From: an uncultured Gammaproteobacteria bacterium | Lineage (GTDB): Bacteria; Pseudomonadota; Gammaproteobacteria; JAADHQ01 | DNA: 64,000 bases | NCBI GenBank assembly: GCA_947258655.1 | Contig: CAMYJD010000002.1 | Span: 1 to 64,000, forward strand | Direction: 5' to 3' | Part shown: positions 1 through 8,595 of the stretch, piece after piece | How positions within the stretch are numbered: position 1 is the stretch's first letter | Layout: every line of letters begins with the position of its first letter | Translations under genes and position numbers: made by a program | The notes under the pieces: generated by a model | Told to the model about the DNA's origin: nothing | The model's input: the letters and a program-made list of their open reading frames with translations, nothing else | The model's database searches: none

Positions 1-1
1 T

Positions 2-502
2 AACTACTTCCGGTATTATGATCCTCAGACCGGTAGATATATCACGAGTGACCCGATAGGGCTTCAGGGTGGGTTGAATACGTATGGGTATGTTGGTGGG
101 AATCCTTTATATTGGATTGACCCTTTTGGCTTGGATCAGACTATATCAACACTGCCCAATCCAGGAATAGCAGTACGCCCATGGTGGGACTCAATACCTC
201 CGTGGGCTAGAAATCCAGCGGGATTTTGTGTGTTTGCGTTAACGTATACGTCTCCTATTGATCCCAGTGTTACAGCTTGTGATGAAAATCCAGCTCAGTG
301 CCCTTATTACAATGAGAACAAGAAGACAAGAAAGAAGATCAAGGGTTTGCAAGGTCAGCTTGATAAGCACAAAGAAAAGATTAGAATTAATCCTGATAGT
401 CGCGATGTCCCTCATTGGGAGGGCGAAATTAAAGCATGGGAAGAGCGTATAAAACGTCTTAAAAAGAGATTGCCAAATAATGGACAATGTAATGCCTGTT
501 GA
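2..502 (+). CDS. RHS-repeat protein, C-terminal end with variable toxin tip (5' end outside window)
   Basis: The reading frame is open from base 2. It carries the end of the RHS core: [18 protein letters not shown] followed by [19 protein letters not shown], the conserved junction after which RHS proteins change to a variable effector domain. About 120 residues follow the junction. They include a Cys-containing segment ([17 protein letters not shown]) and a Lys/Arg-rich, probably helical end with a [14 protein letters not shown] motif. In the family, the core forms a shell holding a C-terminal toxin delivered to competitors, usually by type VI secretion or contact. I do not recognise the toxin fold. 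The next ORF overlaps the 3' end, as immunity genes often do. The RHS identity is secure; the toxin role is inferred. Confidence 0.85.
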   Translation, partial: NYFRYYDPQTGRYITSDPIGLQGGLNTYGYVGGNPLYWIDPFGLDQTISTLPNPGIAVRPWWDSIPPWARNPAGFCVFALTYTSPIDPSVTACDENPAQCPYYNENKKTRKKIKGLQGQLDKHKEKIRINPDSRDVPHWEGEIKAWEERIKRLKKRLPNNGQCNAC

Positions 503-800
503 TCAAAATACATCTATTGTGCTTTCAGATAAGCTTAGAAAGAAACTTGAAAAGAAGCTTCCAGAATATTTAAATGGAAGCTCAGTTTTCGTTGACCTTG
601 CCGATATCTCGGAGATTGCTACTACATATTTGTCTGCAATTGATCAGCTCAATTCGGTAGACCTACAGGATCACGATGCTGTTCTGGATATTCTCATGCA
701 AATTCAGATTGAACTTTTTGAGCATTTACCAATGCACTTAAAACCGTTTGAGAAACATCTTGAAGATTTGATTGACTTATTTTCATCTGATACTGAATAA
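480..800 (+). CDS. Candidate immunity protein for the RHS tip
   Basis: A 106-residue acidic protein, Asp/Glu-rich throughout, with no signal peptide or membrane segment. It starts at ATG 480 inside the end of the RHS gene (23-base overlap in another frame); a second ATG at 492 is possible. The position, small size and a charge opposite to the Lys/Arg-rich toxin tip fit a cognate immunity protein. No family was recognised, so the function rests on context only. It is followed by about 220 bases without a gene and then mobile-element debris. Confidence 0.5.
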   Translation: MDNVMPVDQNTSIVLSDKLRKKLEKKLPEYLNGSSVFVDLADISEIATTYLSAIDQLNSVDLQDHDAVLDILMQIQIELFEHLPMHLKPFEKHLEDLIDLFSSDTE

Positions 801-920
801 ACTGCAAACTAGACACCCATCTTAATATCTGCAGATTATCCTGAAAATTCGTATCAGGATAATTTTTACTCAGCTATATAGATTGAGATTATTCTTCATC
901 TAAGCTACTGTCATTACCGA

Positions 921-962
921 GGAATGGGGTCACGAGGACGAGGAAGGGAATGGGGTCAGGTT
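921..962 (+). repeat. Two partial copies of the REP-like motif
   Basis: The motif GGAATGGGGTCA occurs at 921-932 and again, as GGAATGGGGTCAGG, at about 947-960. It recurs in full at 1091-1118 beside the RAYT gene. The 801-1025 stretch otherwise shows no gene. Confidence 0.55.
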
Positions 963-1025
963 GAACCTCCCCCAGTTTAACGGATACTTTTAAACAGAGA
1001 CTAAGGTCTCTCAAAGGAGTGTCCC

Positions 1026-1130
1026 ATGACAGTAAAACGTAAGCCCTATAATACTTATACAAAAGAGTTTAAGCTAGAAGCCATATGGAGGAATGGGGTC
1101 AGGTCTTGCAATCAAGCATATTTGAACTAG
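1026..1130 (+). pseudogene. IS3-family transposase OrfA remnant
   Basis: ATG 1026 follows AAAGGAG. It opens a frame reading MTVKRKPYNTYTKEFKLEAI, which resembles the N-terminus of OrfA (helix-turn-helix part) of IS3-group insertion sequences. After about 20 codons the frame runs into the REP-like sequence beginning at 1091 and stops at 1130. It looks as if the IS gene was cut off where the RAYT/REP unit begins. No OrfB or right IS end was seen. Confidence 0.5.
1091..1118 (+). repeat. Left REP-like inverted repeat of the RAYT unit
   Basis: The 28-base sequence begins GAATGGGGTCAGG and ends CAATCAAGCA. It is the reverse complement, over nearly its full length, of the sequences found twice downstream of the RAYT gene at about 1981-2054. 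Inverted REP copies on both sides are the expected setting of a TnpA-REP gene. Confidence 0.7.
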
Positions 1131-1139
1131 GGTTGTTTA

Positions 1140-1979
1140 ATGAGCAGACCTTTACGACTTGAATTGGCTGGTGGTCTTTACCATATTACCTCTCGTGGAG
1201 ATCGGCGGGAAGATATCTATCTGTCGGATGATGACCGCCAAAAATGGTTGGAATTATTAGGCCTAGTATGTAAGCGCTTTAATTGGAGATGTCATGCCTA
1301 TTGCTTAATGAGTAACCATTACCATCTGATCATTGAAACGGTCGAAGGTAACTTATCCAAAGGGATGCGTCAGTTGAACGGTGTCTACACACAATATTTC
1401 AACCACACCCATCAGCGAGTAGGGCACGTTTATCAGGGAAGATATAAGGGGATTTTGGTTGAAAAAGACAGTTATTTATTAGAGTTGTCTCGCTATGTTG
1501 TATTAAATCCTGTCAGAGCCTGTATGTTGAAAGACGTAGGTGATTGGCCCTGGAGTAGTTATAAGGCAATGATAGGGGAAAGCAGCGTCCCCATTTGGCT
1601 TGAGGTAGACTGGTTATTAAGTCAGTTTAGTGTTCAACGTAAACGAGCCATTAGCAAGTACAAAGACTTTGTTCGAGAAGGTATCGGCTTGCCTAGCCTA
1701 TGGTCTGAGCTTTCACAGCAAATCTACTTGGGTGATGAGAAGTTTGTAAAGCGGATGCAAAAGAAACTCGATCATACAGAAGATTTAAGTGAGATACCTC
1801 GTGCTCAGCGGAGACCCGTGGCGAAGCCACTACAGTATTATGAATCGCGTTACAAAGACAAGAAGCGTGGAATAGTGGAGGCGTATTCCACTGGTGATTA
1901 TACAATGAAGGTGATAGCTGATTATTTCAAGGTACACTATTCAACCGTCAGTAGGGCGATTAAGAAAGCAGAAGCGTAG
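1140..1979 (+). CDS. REP-associated tyrosine transposase (RAYT, Y1/IS200-like HUH family)
   Basis: 279 residues. The N-terminus MSRPLRLELAGGLYHITSRG is typical of the family. The HUH metal-binding motif is in SNHYHLIIET at about residue 61, and the conserved YVVLNPVRA segment carrying the likely catalytic Tyr is near residue 120. The C-terminus (GDYTMKVIADYFKVHYSTVS) reads as a helix-turn-helix. RAYT proteins nick and mobilise REP palindromes rather than themselves. The gene is flanked by inverted REP-like sequences at 1091-1118 and 1981-2054. All active-site segments are present, so it looks intact. Confidence 0.9.
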   Translation: MSRPLRLELAGGLYHITSRGDRREDIYLSDDDRQKWLELLGLVCKRFNWRCHAYCLMSNHYHLIIETVEGNLSKGMRQLNGVYTQYFNHTHQRVGHVYQGRYKGILVEKDSYLLELSRYVVLNPVRACMLKDVGDWPWSSYKAMIGESSVPIWLEVDWLLSQFSVQRKRAISKYKDFVREGIGLPSLWSELSQQIYLGDEKFVKRMQKKLDHTEDLSEIPRAQRRPVAKPLQYYESRYKDKKRGIVEAYSTGDYTMKVIADYFKVHYSTVSRAIKKAEA

Positions 1980-2090
1980 ATGCTTGATTGCAAGACCTGA
2001 AAGACCTGACCCCCATGTGCATAGATGCTTGATTGCAAGACCTGACCCCCATGTGTGCTTCCCCATGTGACCCCCCCCATGCACAAGTCT
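1980..2090 (+). repeat. Right REP-like array downstream of the RAYT gene
   Basis: TGCTTGATTGCAAGACCTGA occurs at 1981-2000 and again at 2026-2045, each followed by GACCCCCATGTG or a variant. Further CCCCATGTG/CCCCCCATG fragments run to about 2090. These are inverted relative to the copy at 1091-1118. The first copy contains a short internal duplication of AAGACCTGA. Confidence 0.7.
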
Positions 2091-2257
2091 ATTAGCTGCT
2101 GCAAGATGTGAGACAATGTAAAATTAAGTTATATATCAATGCAATATAATAATGCCTGTACTAAACTGATTGATATATGGACGATCAGCTTATTTCCCGA
2201 AGTGGATGCAGGTGTTGTAATACGCAAACCATTTTGCAATCAAGTTATATCTGACAG

Positions 2258-3154
2258 ATGAATTATGACAATATAACTATGAACTTACCCATAATGACAT
2301 TGATGTTTTTAGGACTGGCCTTGTTTCTGTCAAGTTGTACGAATGAGCAGGGCACGGCAAGTAATCCCGATATTATCAGGGTTTCTGTGCTTCCGGATCA
2401 ATCCCCCGCAGCATCACAGGAAAGATTTCAGGACCTGCTGGATTACCTTGGTAAGGAAACAGGTAAACAGTTTGAGCTGGTTATCGCTAAAGATTACCAG
2501 GAACTGTTACAATTGTTTCATGACAAAAAAATACATTTGGCACGTTTCGGTGGATTTACGTTCATAAAGGCCAATCAAGACAGTGCTGCTGTCCCTGTAG
2601 CAATGCGCGATATCGATGCAAAATTTATCAGTTACTTTATTGTGCGGGCCAATGATCCGGCGAAATCTTTGCTGGACTTGAAAGGCAAGCGATTTACATT
2701 TGGCTCAAGCCTGTCCACTTCCGGCCATTTGATGCCGCGCTATTTTATGCGGCAAGAGGGTGTTATTCCGGAGAAATTTTTTGCAGAGACCCATTACTCT
2801 GGTGCACACGATGCAACAATTTCTCTGGTGCGTGATGGCAAGTTTGATCTTGGAGCAGTGAACTCAATCGTGGTGAACCGTTTTTATGCTAGCGGCAAGG
2901 TCAGTGAAAGCGAGATTCGGGTGTTGTGGAAGACACCGCCATATTCTGATTATGTATGGGCGATCCAGAAAGGTCTGTCAAAGCAGCTTAATACACAAAT
3001 AACTGATGCATTTCTGAAGTTGTCACGTGATAACGAACAACATATAAACATTCTGGATCATGTGGCTGCAGATTCATATCTACCTGCCAGTGTGGACGAT
3101 TTTAACGCACTTCGAGTGATCAGTCAGGAGCTGGGCCTGCTTGGAGGTGGCTAG
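2258..3154 (+). CDS. PhnD-like phosphate/phosphonate-type substrate-binding lipoprotein
   Basis: 298 residues. The N-terminus has a hydrophobic segment ending in a lipobox (FLSSC, Cys about residue 27), so it is probably anchored in a membrane and faces the periplasm. The rest matches the PhnD family of periplasmic binding proteins: RVSVLPDQSP start, LARFGGFTFIKAN, a GSSLSTSGHLMPRYF segment and a late D-LGAVNS-VV motif. No ABC permease or ATPase is adjacent. The next gene is a histidine kinase starting one base after this stop, so the protein may serve as that kinase's ligand-binding partner (inference). ATG 2258 was chosen; ATG 2279 is an alternative. Confidence 0.8.
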   Translation: MNYDNITMNLPIMTLMFLGLALFLSSCTNEQGTASNPDIIRVSVLPDQSPAASQERFQDLLDYLGKETGKQFELVIAKDYQELLQLFHDKKIHLARFGGFTFIKANQDSAAVPVAMRDIDAKFISYFIVRANDPAKSLLDLKGKRFTFGSSLSTSGHLMPRYFMRQEGVIPEKFFAETHYSGAHDATISLVRDGKFDLGAVNSIVVNRFYASGKVSESEIRVLWKTPPYSDYVWAIQKGLSKQLNTQITDAFLKLSRDNEQHINILDHVAADSYLPASVDDFNALRVISQELGLLGGG

Positions 3155-3155
3155 G

Positions 3156-4973
3156 ATGGCACTAAAGATCGGTCTTAATCGCGCGCTTCACTTTATAGAT
3201 TTTTTGGCGGTAATTATATTCGGGCTTTTTATTATTCTCGGGGTTTACTATTATTGGCAGTTTTCCCAAATATTGCATAAAGAGCAGATACTGCGTGAAT
3301 ATCACCTTACTAGTTCTGCTAGCCTGTATTCCGCTTATGCGCAGTGGAGTCTGATAAACCAACACCTCAACTCGCCGGGGCAGTCACCAGGTGGCCAGCA
3401 TAGGCATACCGAGCACGATACAGGTACTGAGGGTATTATGATACTTAGAGATCATCTATACCTGATAGGGAGAGATTTGCAGATTATCTCTGATTTACAG
3501 CGCGAATACCAACATGCAAGCTTTATTGATATTACTAAGCGTCTTAGTCTGGCCTATGCTGAATTCAACAACATCATACAGGAAATAAATAAAAATAGCG
3601 CCCATGATGCCGGGCTAAAAGTACACCATGCAGCAGCCAGGCTGGGACAGGTAATTGATCAGGCCAAACGATTGCATGCACGAGAATCCGGTATGCTGTC
3701 AGGCGAAATGAGAGCTGTATACAACAAGAATTATCTCATTGTGTTCGTTATTTCTTTGATACTTATCACTCTGGCCGTCATAATATATATGCATATTCGT
3801 AAGCTCATTCGTCAGAATATAGCGACGCAGAAACAGACCAACCAGCTACTGTTACAAAAGACATCTGAATTTGAGGCAATATTTCATGCAATTCCGGATG
3901 TGGTTATATACGCCGATACAGACAGGCGAATACGGATGACCAACCCGGCTTTACAGTCCATTTTTGGTTATTCCATTGATGAATTAAATGGTATGAAAAC
4001 AAAAATGCTATATGCAGATCCGGAGGACTATAACAAGCAGGGGAAGATCCGCTATAAAGAGGGTGTGACTGAGCAGAATCCGTTGTATGAAATGCGCTAC
4101 AGACGCAAAAGCGGTGATACCTTCATTGGTGAGACCCTGGCTTCTATGATAAATGGCCCTGATGGACGTATTCTGGGTTATATAGCATTGATACGTGATA
4201 TTTCTGAGCGTATAGAAACCGAGGAGGAGCTGCAACAATATCAACATCACCTCGGTGAGCTGGTAGATGAACGCACAAGAGAATTGCAAACCTACATGGA
4301 TGAATTGGAGTCATTCAGTTATTCGATCACGCATGATTTACGTACACCATTGCGCGCTATTGATGGTTATAGTCATCTCGTTAGTGACGAATATAGAGAC
4401 AAGCTAGATGACAATGCCAAGAATTATCTGATGCGCATTCGCCTGGCAGCACAACGCATGGGTAAACTAATTGATGATGTATTACAGTTAACAAGGGTTA
4501 CGCGAAGTGAATTGACCTATACGAGGGTCAATCTGAACAATATTGCACAAGAGATTGTTAAAGATTTGCAGATCACGGATCCGGATCGCAATGTAACATG
4601 GAAGATAGCATCTGATATGCATACGCAGGGGGACGAGAGTCTGCTGCGTTTGTTACTGGAAAATCTGCTGGGAAATGCATGGAAATATACCGGTAAATGC
4701 ACCAACGCAAAAATCGAGTTTGGGTGTAACGAACAAAACAATGAGACAGTCTATTATATTAAGGACAATGGTGCTGGCTTCGATATGCAATATTCCAACA
4801 AGTTGTTCAAAGCCTTTCATCGGTTGCATGATGTGGATGAATACCCCGGCGCTGGCATCGGTCTGGCAACAGTACAGCGCATAATACATCGGCATGGTGG
4901 GCGTGTCTGGGTGCAAGCGCAAGAAGGCAAGGGTGCAACATTTTACTTTACTTTGCAGCGAGCAAAGAGCTAA
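3156..4973 (+). CDS. Membrane PAS-domain sensor histidine kinase
   Basis: About 605 residues. I chose ATG 3156, preceded by GGAGGTGG, over the upstream TTG 3141. Order of parts: membrane helix near residues 12-35, a periplasmic region of about 150 residues, second helix near 185-210, a PAS domain (FEAIFHAIPDVVIYADTD onward) with PAC segment, the HisKA phosphorylation site SITHDLRTP with His about 393, and an HATPase_c domain (NLLGNAWKYTG, DNGAGFD, GAGIGLATV). It autophosphorylates and passes phosphate to a response regulator, but none is encoded nearby. It forms a tight pair with the PhnD-like lipoprotein (one-base gap), which suggests the ligand signal comes through that protein. Confidence 0.9.
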   Translation: MALKIGLNRALHFIDFLAVIIFGLFIILGVYYYWQFSQILHKEQILREYHLTSSASLYSAYAQWSLINQHLNSPGQSPGGQHRHTEHDTGTEGIMILRDHLYLIGRDLQIISDLQREYQHASFIDITKRLSLAYAEFNNIIQEINKNSAHDAGLKVHHAAARLGQVIDQAKRLHARESGMLSGEMRAVYNKNYLIVFVISLILITLAVIIYMHIRKLIRQNIATQKQTNQLLLQKTSEFEAIFHAIPDVVIYADTDRRIRMTNPALQSIFGYSIDELNGMKTKMLYADPEDYNKQGKIRYKEGVTEQNPLYEMRYRRKSGDTFIGETLASMINGPDGRILGYIALIRDISERIETEEELQQYQHHLGELVDERTRELQTYMDELESFSYSITHDLRTPLRAIDGYSHLVSDEYRDKLDDNAKNYLMRIRLAAQRMGKLIDDVLQLTRVTRSELTYTRVNLNNIAQEIVKDLQITDPDRNVTWKIASDMHTQGDESLLRLLLENLLGNAWKYTGKCTNAKIEFGCNEQNNETVYYIKDNGAGFDMQYSNKLFKAFHRLHDVDEYPGAGIGLATVQRIIHRHGGRVWVQAQEGKGATFYFTLQRAKS

Positions 4974-5165
4974 AGGAGTAAGAGCCCTTTAAATTAGGTG
5001 AGGTCAGATCACAGTTATTGCCAATATATATTTACTACTCCTATAAAATATTATATTAGCGTTCAATTGATCCATGGTGGAGGTGAAAATAGCGCGCAAA
5101 TTATTTGGCGTCAGAGTCAAAACTAAATGTAATTCTCAGTATTTTTACTCTGACCCTAAATATCC

Positions 5166-6401
5166 TTATTTACCAGTCAGGGTTTGGAGGAACGCATTAA
5201 GCTGGTCTAATTCTTTATCACTGAGGCTGCCATGTTCGAGATCCGGGCTGCGACGCTTTTGACTGGATAACCGATAAAACTCGAGTACATCGCGTAATGT
5301 CGAAAATTGTCCGGCATGCATGTATGGGGCTCGTTCTGCCACGTTTCTTAAGGATGGTGTCTTGAAGGCACCTATATATTTTCTGGTATTCGTATCTATA
5401 AAGCGCAGTTGATAACATTGATCCGGTTTTGCATCGCTATAAACACTCAGGCAATTGAATTCATCTGCAAGTACTTTTGAAATGGCATCTGCGCGTCCTC
5501 TGTCGATGGGTAAATTAGAAGGCCGCGGTGCGCCGACATGATGGAAATCGCCATTGGTAAACAATGGTCCGGTATGGCAATTAATGCATTTGGCGCGACC
5601 GATAAACAATCTGAGTCCGTTGGCTTCTTTGGCTGTCAATATGTTTTGCATGGCCTCTTTGTCTTTTTTGATAGCCGCTTCAACATATTGATCGAATCTT
5701 GAGGCTGTGGGTAGCAGGGTCCTGACATACGCGGCAATCGCCTTGCCCAGTCTGGCATAGATGTGGTTTACTATTATCCTGTTTTCTCGAGACATAAACA
5801 TCCATTTCTTTAATGCGATTGGCTCATGTGGTTCAGGCTTTGCGCGCTTGGGTATTTCCTTTACTGCAAGGTCAGGGAATTGTCCGAATATTTTTTCATA
5901 TTCGTTTTTGTAGTGTTGCGCTATAATCATTACGGCCTGGGTGCGGGTAAACCCATGTTCAACACTGCTTTCGATTGGACCTAATGCCTGTGACCACAGA
6001 TTGTCTTTACTGCCGTCCCAGAAAAACCACGTATTATAAGCGACGCCAATAAGTGGCATCGTTCTTCTTGTTGTTGTACCTATGCCTTTTGCCAATGGCA
6101 GGTTGTCAGCAAAATTCTTATTCACAACATGGCAGCTTGCGCATGAAACCTTCTTGTTTTTACTGATGCGTGTATCAAAGAAAAGCTTTTTACCGAGTAT
6201 TGCTGCATCCGTATTATCTGCATATTTATTGGAAGGGTCTGCGGGCAATGGTGGTAGCGATTCGATCCATAAGGAGCGCAACACACTCAGTTCCTGATTA
6301 TTCCATATATGAATATCCTGGCTGTGTGCCAGTGCGGGATAAAGGCATAGAGTATACAAGCATATCAGTACTGTTTTTTTCATCATCGAGCGCAGTATCA
6401 T
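5166..6401 (-). CDS. Di-heme cytochrome c peroxidase / MauG family protein
   Basis: 411 residues with a Sec signal (MMKKTVLICLYTLCLYPALA). Two c-type heme sites are visible: CASCH in the N-terminal half and CINCH in the C-terminal half, each in the family's usual surroundings (KVSCASCHV, KLFFDTRIS, GRAKCINCHTGPLFTNGDFHHVG, KTPSLRNVAERAPYMHAGQF). Such enzymes reduce hydrogen peroxide in the periplasm or, in MauG relatives, oxidise a protein partner. A long middle segment rich in Lys (about residues 175-240) is larger than in short CCPs. The start ATGA overlaps the stop of the upstream gene, so the two are translationally coupled. ATG codons a few residues downstream are alternative starts. Confidence 0.88.
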   Translation of the reverse strand: MILRSMMKKTVLICLYTLCLYPALAHSQDIHIWNNQELSVLRSLWIESLPPLPADPSNKYADNTDAAILGKKLFFDTRISKNKKVSCASCHVVNKNFADNLPLAKGIGTTTRRTMPLIGVAYNTWFFWDGSKDNLWSQALGPIESSVEHGFTRTQAVMIIAQHYKNEYEKIFGQFPDLAVKEIPKRAKPEPHEPIALKKWMFMSRENRIIVNHIYARLGKAIAAYVRTLLPTASRFDQYVEAAIKKDKEAMQNILTAKEANGLRLFIGRAKCINCHTGPLFTNGDFHHVGAPRPSNLPIDRGRADAISKVLADEFNCLSVYSDAKPDQCYQLRFIDTNTRKYIGAFKTPSLRNVAERAPYMHAGQFSTLRDVLEFYRLSSQKRRSPDLEHGSLSDKELDQLNAFLQTLTGK

Positions 6402-7246
6402 TTAACGAACAGGTTAAAGGTTACGTTGTCCTTTTGACCCTGACTGGTGATTTGCATGCTGATCGTCCAGTGACCCGGCATTGAGTATTTTATGCCATCG
6501 ATTATATAGTAGCCATTGCCGAGTTCCTCGGTCACTTCAGGCTGTGTCGGCATACCATGCCCGTGCGCTGGCATGTCGCCACTTATCTTGATCCAGGCGT
6601 CATCTATCGGGCGTTCGGTTGTCGACATGACTCTCAGTTTCAACTTCACATAATTTCCTACAAGTACAGGATCTGTTTCGTACGCATAAGAGACGATGAA
6701 GAGATTTTTCTTGGAAATCTGAGTAGTGGATGTATCGATAGTAGCGGTAGATGTATTTTTTCCGGCGTTGATGTCACGTTCTTTAATATCAGGAAAATCG
6801 AATGTTGCGATATCTTTATTCTCGCCCTTACGTATGCTGATGTTGAGTTTCCAGTGACCGGGCTTGTCGAGCAGAATATCCTCTACACGATACAGCCCTT
6901 CGCCCCATTCCAATATGATCGGCTTATTGACCAGGTGATGGTTGTCATCGACCATTTCTGCCGTGACGCCAATTTCGGCATCACTGACATCCCGGTCATC
7001 GCGGTCATGAATTATAAACTCAATGACATTATTACCGGTCGAGAGGGTATGGCCTACAATCAGTAATTCAACACCATAAATTCCTGTGGCTGTAGTCGCA
7101 AACAGGCTGTGCTCGTAATGTTTGGTAATGCCCGATTCAGTAGCATCTGAATATAATATAGAGGGAGACATTAACAGCAATACTAAAATGCCAGCAATAC
7201 TGAGATTCTGTAATCTGTTGCGGTTTCCTGTATATGTGTAGAACAT
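6398..7246 (-). CDS. Exported protein with two FixH/YtkA-like domains
   Basis: 282 residues with an N-terminal hydrophobic segment (LSIAGILVLLLMSPSILYSDA). Two related beta-rich modules follow, at about residues 45-145 and 175-280. Both contain the pattern of YtkA/FixH-like proteins: a line of the type D-A-I-I-G-MP-HGHGMPT, then GLYRVEDILLDKPGHWKLNI in module one and a GYYIIDGIKYSMPGHWTISM counterpart in module two. Relatives are found near copper or cytochrome functions, but no specific role is established for this one. It is coupled by a 4-base ATGA overlap to the downstream di-heme peroxidase, suggesting they act together in the periplasm. Confidence 0.7.
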   Translation of the reverse strand: MFYTYTGNRNRLQNLSIAGILVLLLMSPSILYSDATESGITKHYEHSLFATTATGIYGVELLIVGHTLSTGNNVIEFIIHDRDDRDVSDAEIGVTAEMVDDNHHLVNKPIILEWGEGLYRVEDILLDKPGHWKLNISIRKGENKDIATFDFPDIKERDINAGKNTSTATIDTSTTQISKKNLFIVSYAYETDPVLVGNYVKLKLRVMSTTERPIDDAWIKISGDMPAHGHGMPTQPEVTEELGNGYYIIDGIKYSMPGHWTISMQITSQGQKDNVTFNLFVK

Positions 7247-7508
7247 TTAAATGCCTGTGTAATGTATAGATTCGTTAATAATGAGGATATTACTACACAC
7301 TGTATTATATTAATTACCTAATAATTAATTTATACAAGTGCCAGCAGTATATGCAAGCCCAATTCACGTTCTGTAGGGACGGCTGCGATACTATGTTTAT
7401 AAATATTGATCTATGTCAAATTAGATATGCAGACAGATGATATCATGTTGCCTATTATTTAATTGACACTGGCGCATTTATATTTAATTTAGACTGGAGG
7501 GTTTGATT

Positions 7509-7922
7509 ATGCCGACAAAAATAACTACATTATCAACAGTTTTATTCGCATTTGTATTAAATGTGCTCATTGGTACTAATGCATTCGCGATACATGCGCC
7601 AGGTCATGTACCTATGTATGATGAGGATGCTTATACGAACAAGCTTGATGCCAAGATGAAGAAGCTGGATAAATTATATCTGCAGGCTATTGACAAGAAC
7701 CTGTCCCAGGGCAAGGTATTACAGGCAAAGCGGGAGTATTTCAAGGTGGCGCGTGAATTACTGCAATCCATGAATGAACGCTTTGATAAACTGGATCCGA
7801 AGAAAGGCGCGGCCCTGTCCCATACAGAGATGTTGATGATCAATCATATTCAGGTAATGTTACTCGATATGTTGACCTCGATACATGAGGGTCAGTGGAA
7901 TGCCGGAGATAAAGTATACTAA
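7509..7922 (+). CDS. Small exported protein of unknown function
   Basis: 137 residues from ATG 7509; GGAGG at 7496-7500 is correctly spaced for this start and too close for the upstream TTG 7503. A signal peptide (ending about GTNAFA) is followed by a charged, helical region rich in Lys, Asp and Leu (KLDAKMKKLDKLYLQAIDK, REYFKVARELLQSMNERF). No Cys or known motif is seen. It is transcribed divergently from the FixH-like/peroxidase pair across 260 bases and ends before a strong terminator, so it is a single-gene unit. I do not recognise the family. Confidence 0.75.
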   Translation: MPTKITTLSTVLFAFVLNVLIGTNAFAIHAPGHVPMYDEDAYTNKLDAKMKKLDKLYLQAIDKNLSQGKVLQAKREYFKVARELLQSMNERFDKLDPKKGAALSHTEMLMINHIQVMLLDMLTSIHEGQWNAGDKVY

Positions 7923-7964
7923 TTGGATTCTATTGAATACTCGTTTGAGTAAAGACGTTATTTA

Positions 7965-7998
7965 ACAAAGGGCCTGCCATACGGCAGGCCCTTTGTTT
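7965..7998 (+). terminator. Rho-independent terminator
   Basis: A perfect 14-base stem (ACAAAGGGCCTGCC and its complement) with an ATAC loop, followed by TTTAT. It lies 43 bases after the small exported protein gene. The symmetric A/T flanks mean it could also act on the other strand. Confidence 0.9.
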
Positions 7999-8303
7999 TA
8001 TCTGTAATCATCGATTCCCACTAAGTTTGAAGAAATCCGGGGCAGAGTGCGATTTTGGTATTATCGGCAATATATCCATAGCTATAATATGTGCAGTTTT
8101 TAATAAGACAAAGAGATAATGGCGATTTATGTATTCAATACGATTTTTAAAACATTAACAATGATTGTAGTGGTCACTATGTGGGTATGGGGGAATATTA
8201 CATAGTGCTAATGTTTGCCATCGGGCAATGATAAATTACCAGCAAGGATCATAATTGGCCATGTTGATCCAATTCCCAATTATTGCGGACAAATAGGCTG
8301 ATT

Positions 8304-8414
8304 CTATTCCAGTGACTGTGTAATCAATAAAGTAGCTATCAACAACAGCAATACAATCACCCACTTCAGATGATGAGCTATGCTACGTAGCAGGGCTTTG
8401 GTTTCTTCATCCAT
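8304..8414 (-). CDS. 36-residue single-helix membrane peptide
   Basis: A short ORF found by reading the minus strand. It begins MDEETKALLRSIAHHLKW and continues into a hydrophobic helix VIVLLLLIATLLI, ending TQSLE. GAGGTGG lies about 6 bases before the ATG, a good ribosome site. The layout (charged N-terminus, one membrane helix, tiny C-terminus) is that of a real small membrane protein. No homologue was recognised. The rest of 8000-8595 shows no gene. Confidence 0.55.
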   Translation of the reverse strand: MDEETKALLRSIAHHLKWVIVLLLLIATLLITQSLE

Positions 8415-8595
8415 TCTGTCCACCTCGTTTATTAATGGCAATGCTACTCATTATATAGTACGCATACTAATTAAACCTTGACGTAAAGCAAATATACTGA
8501 ACAATTGTTCTGAGTATTTTAATTATTGTTGCTGGTACCGGCTTTTATACCTGGGTTGTGTACAGGCTTGTCTCTGCACTAATAGCGAGCTGTCT

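Noticed and set aside
5074-5262. 62-codon ORF between the kinase and the peroxidase
   Set aside because: Its second half lies antisense to the peroxidase C-terminus and its start has no supporting evidence.
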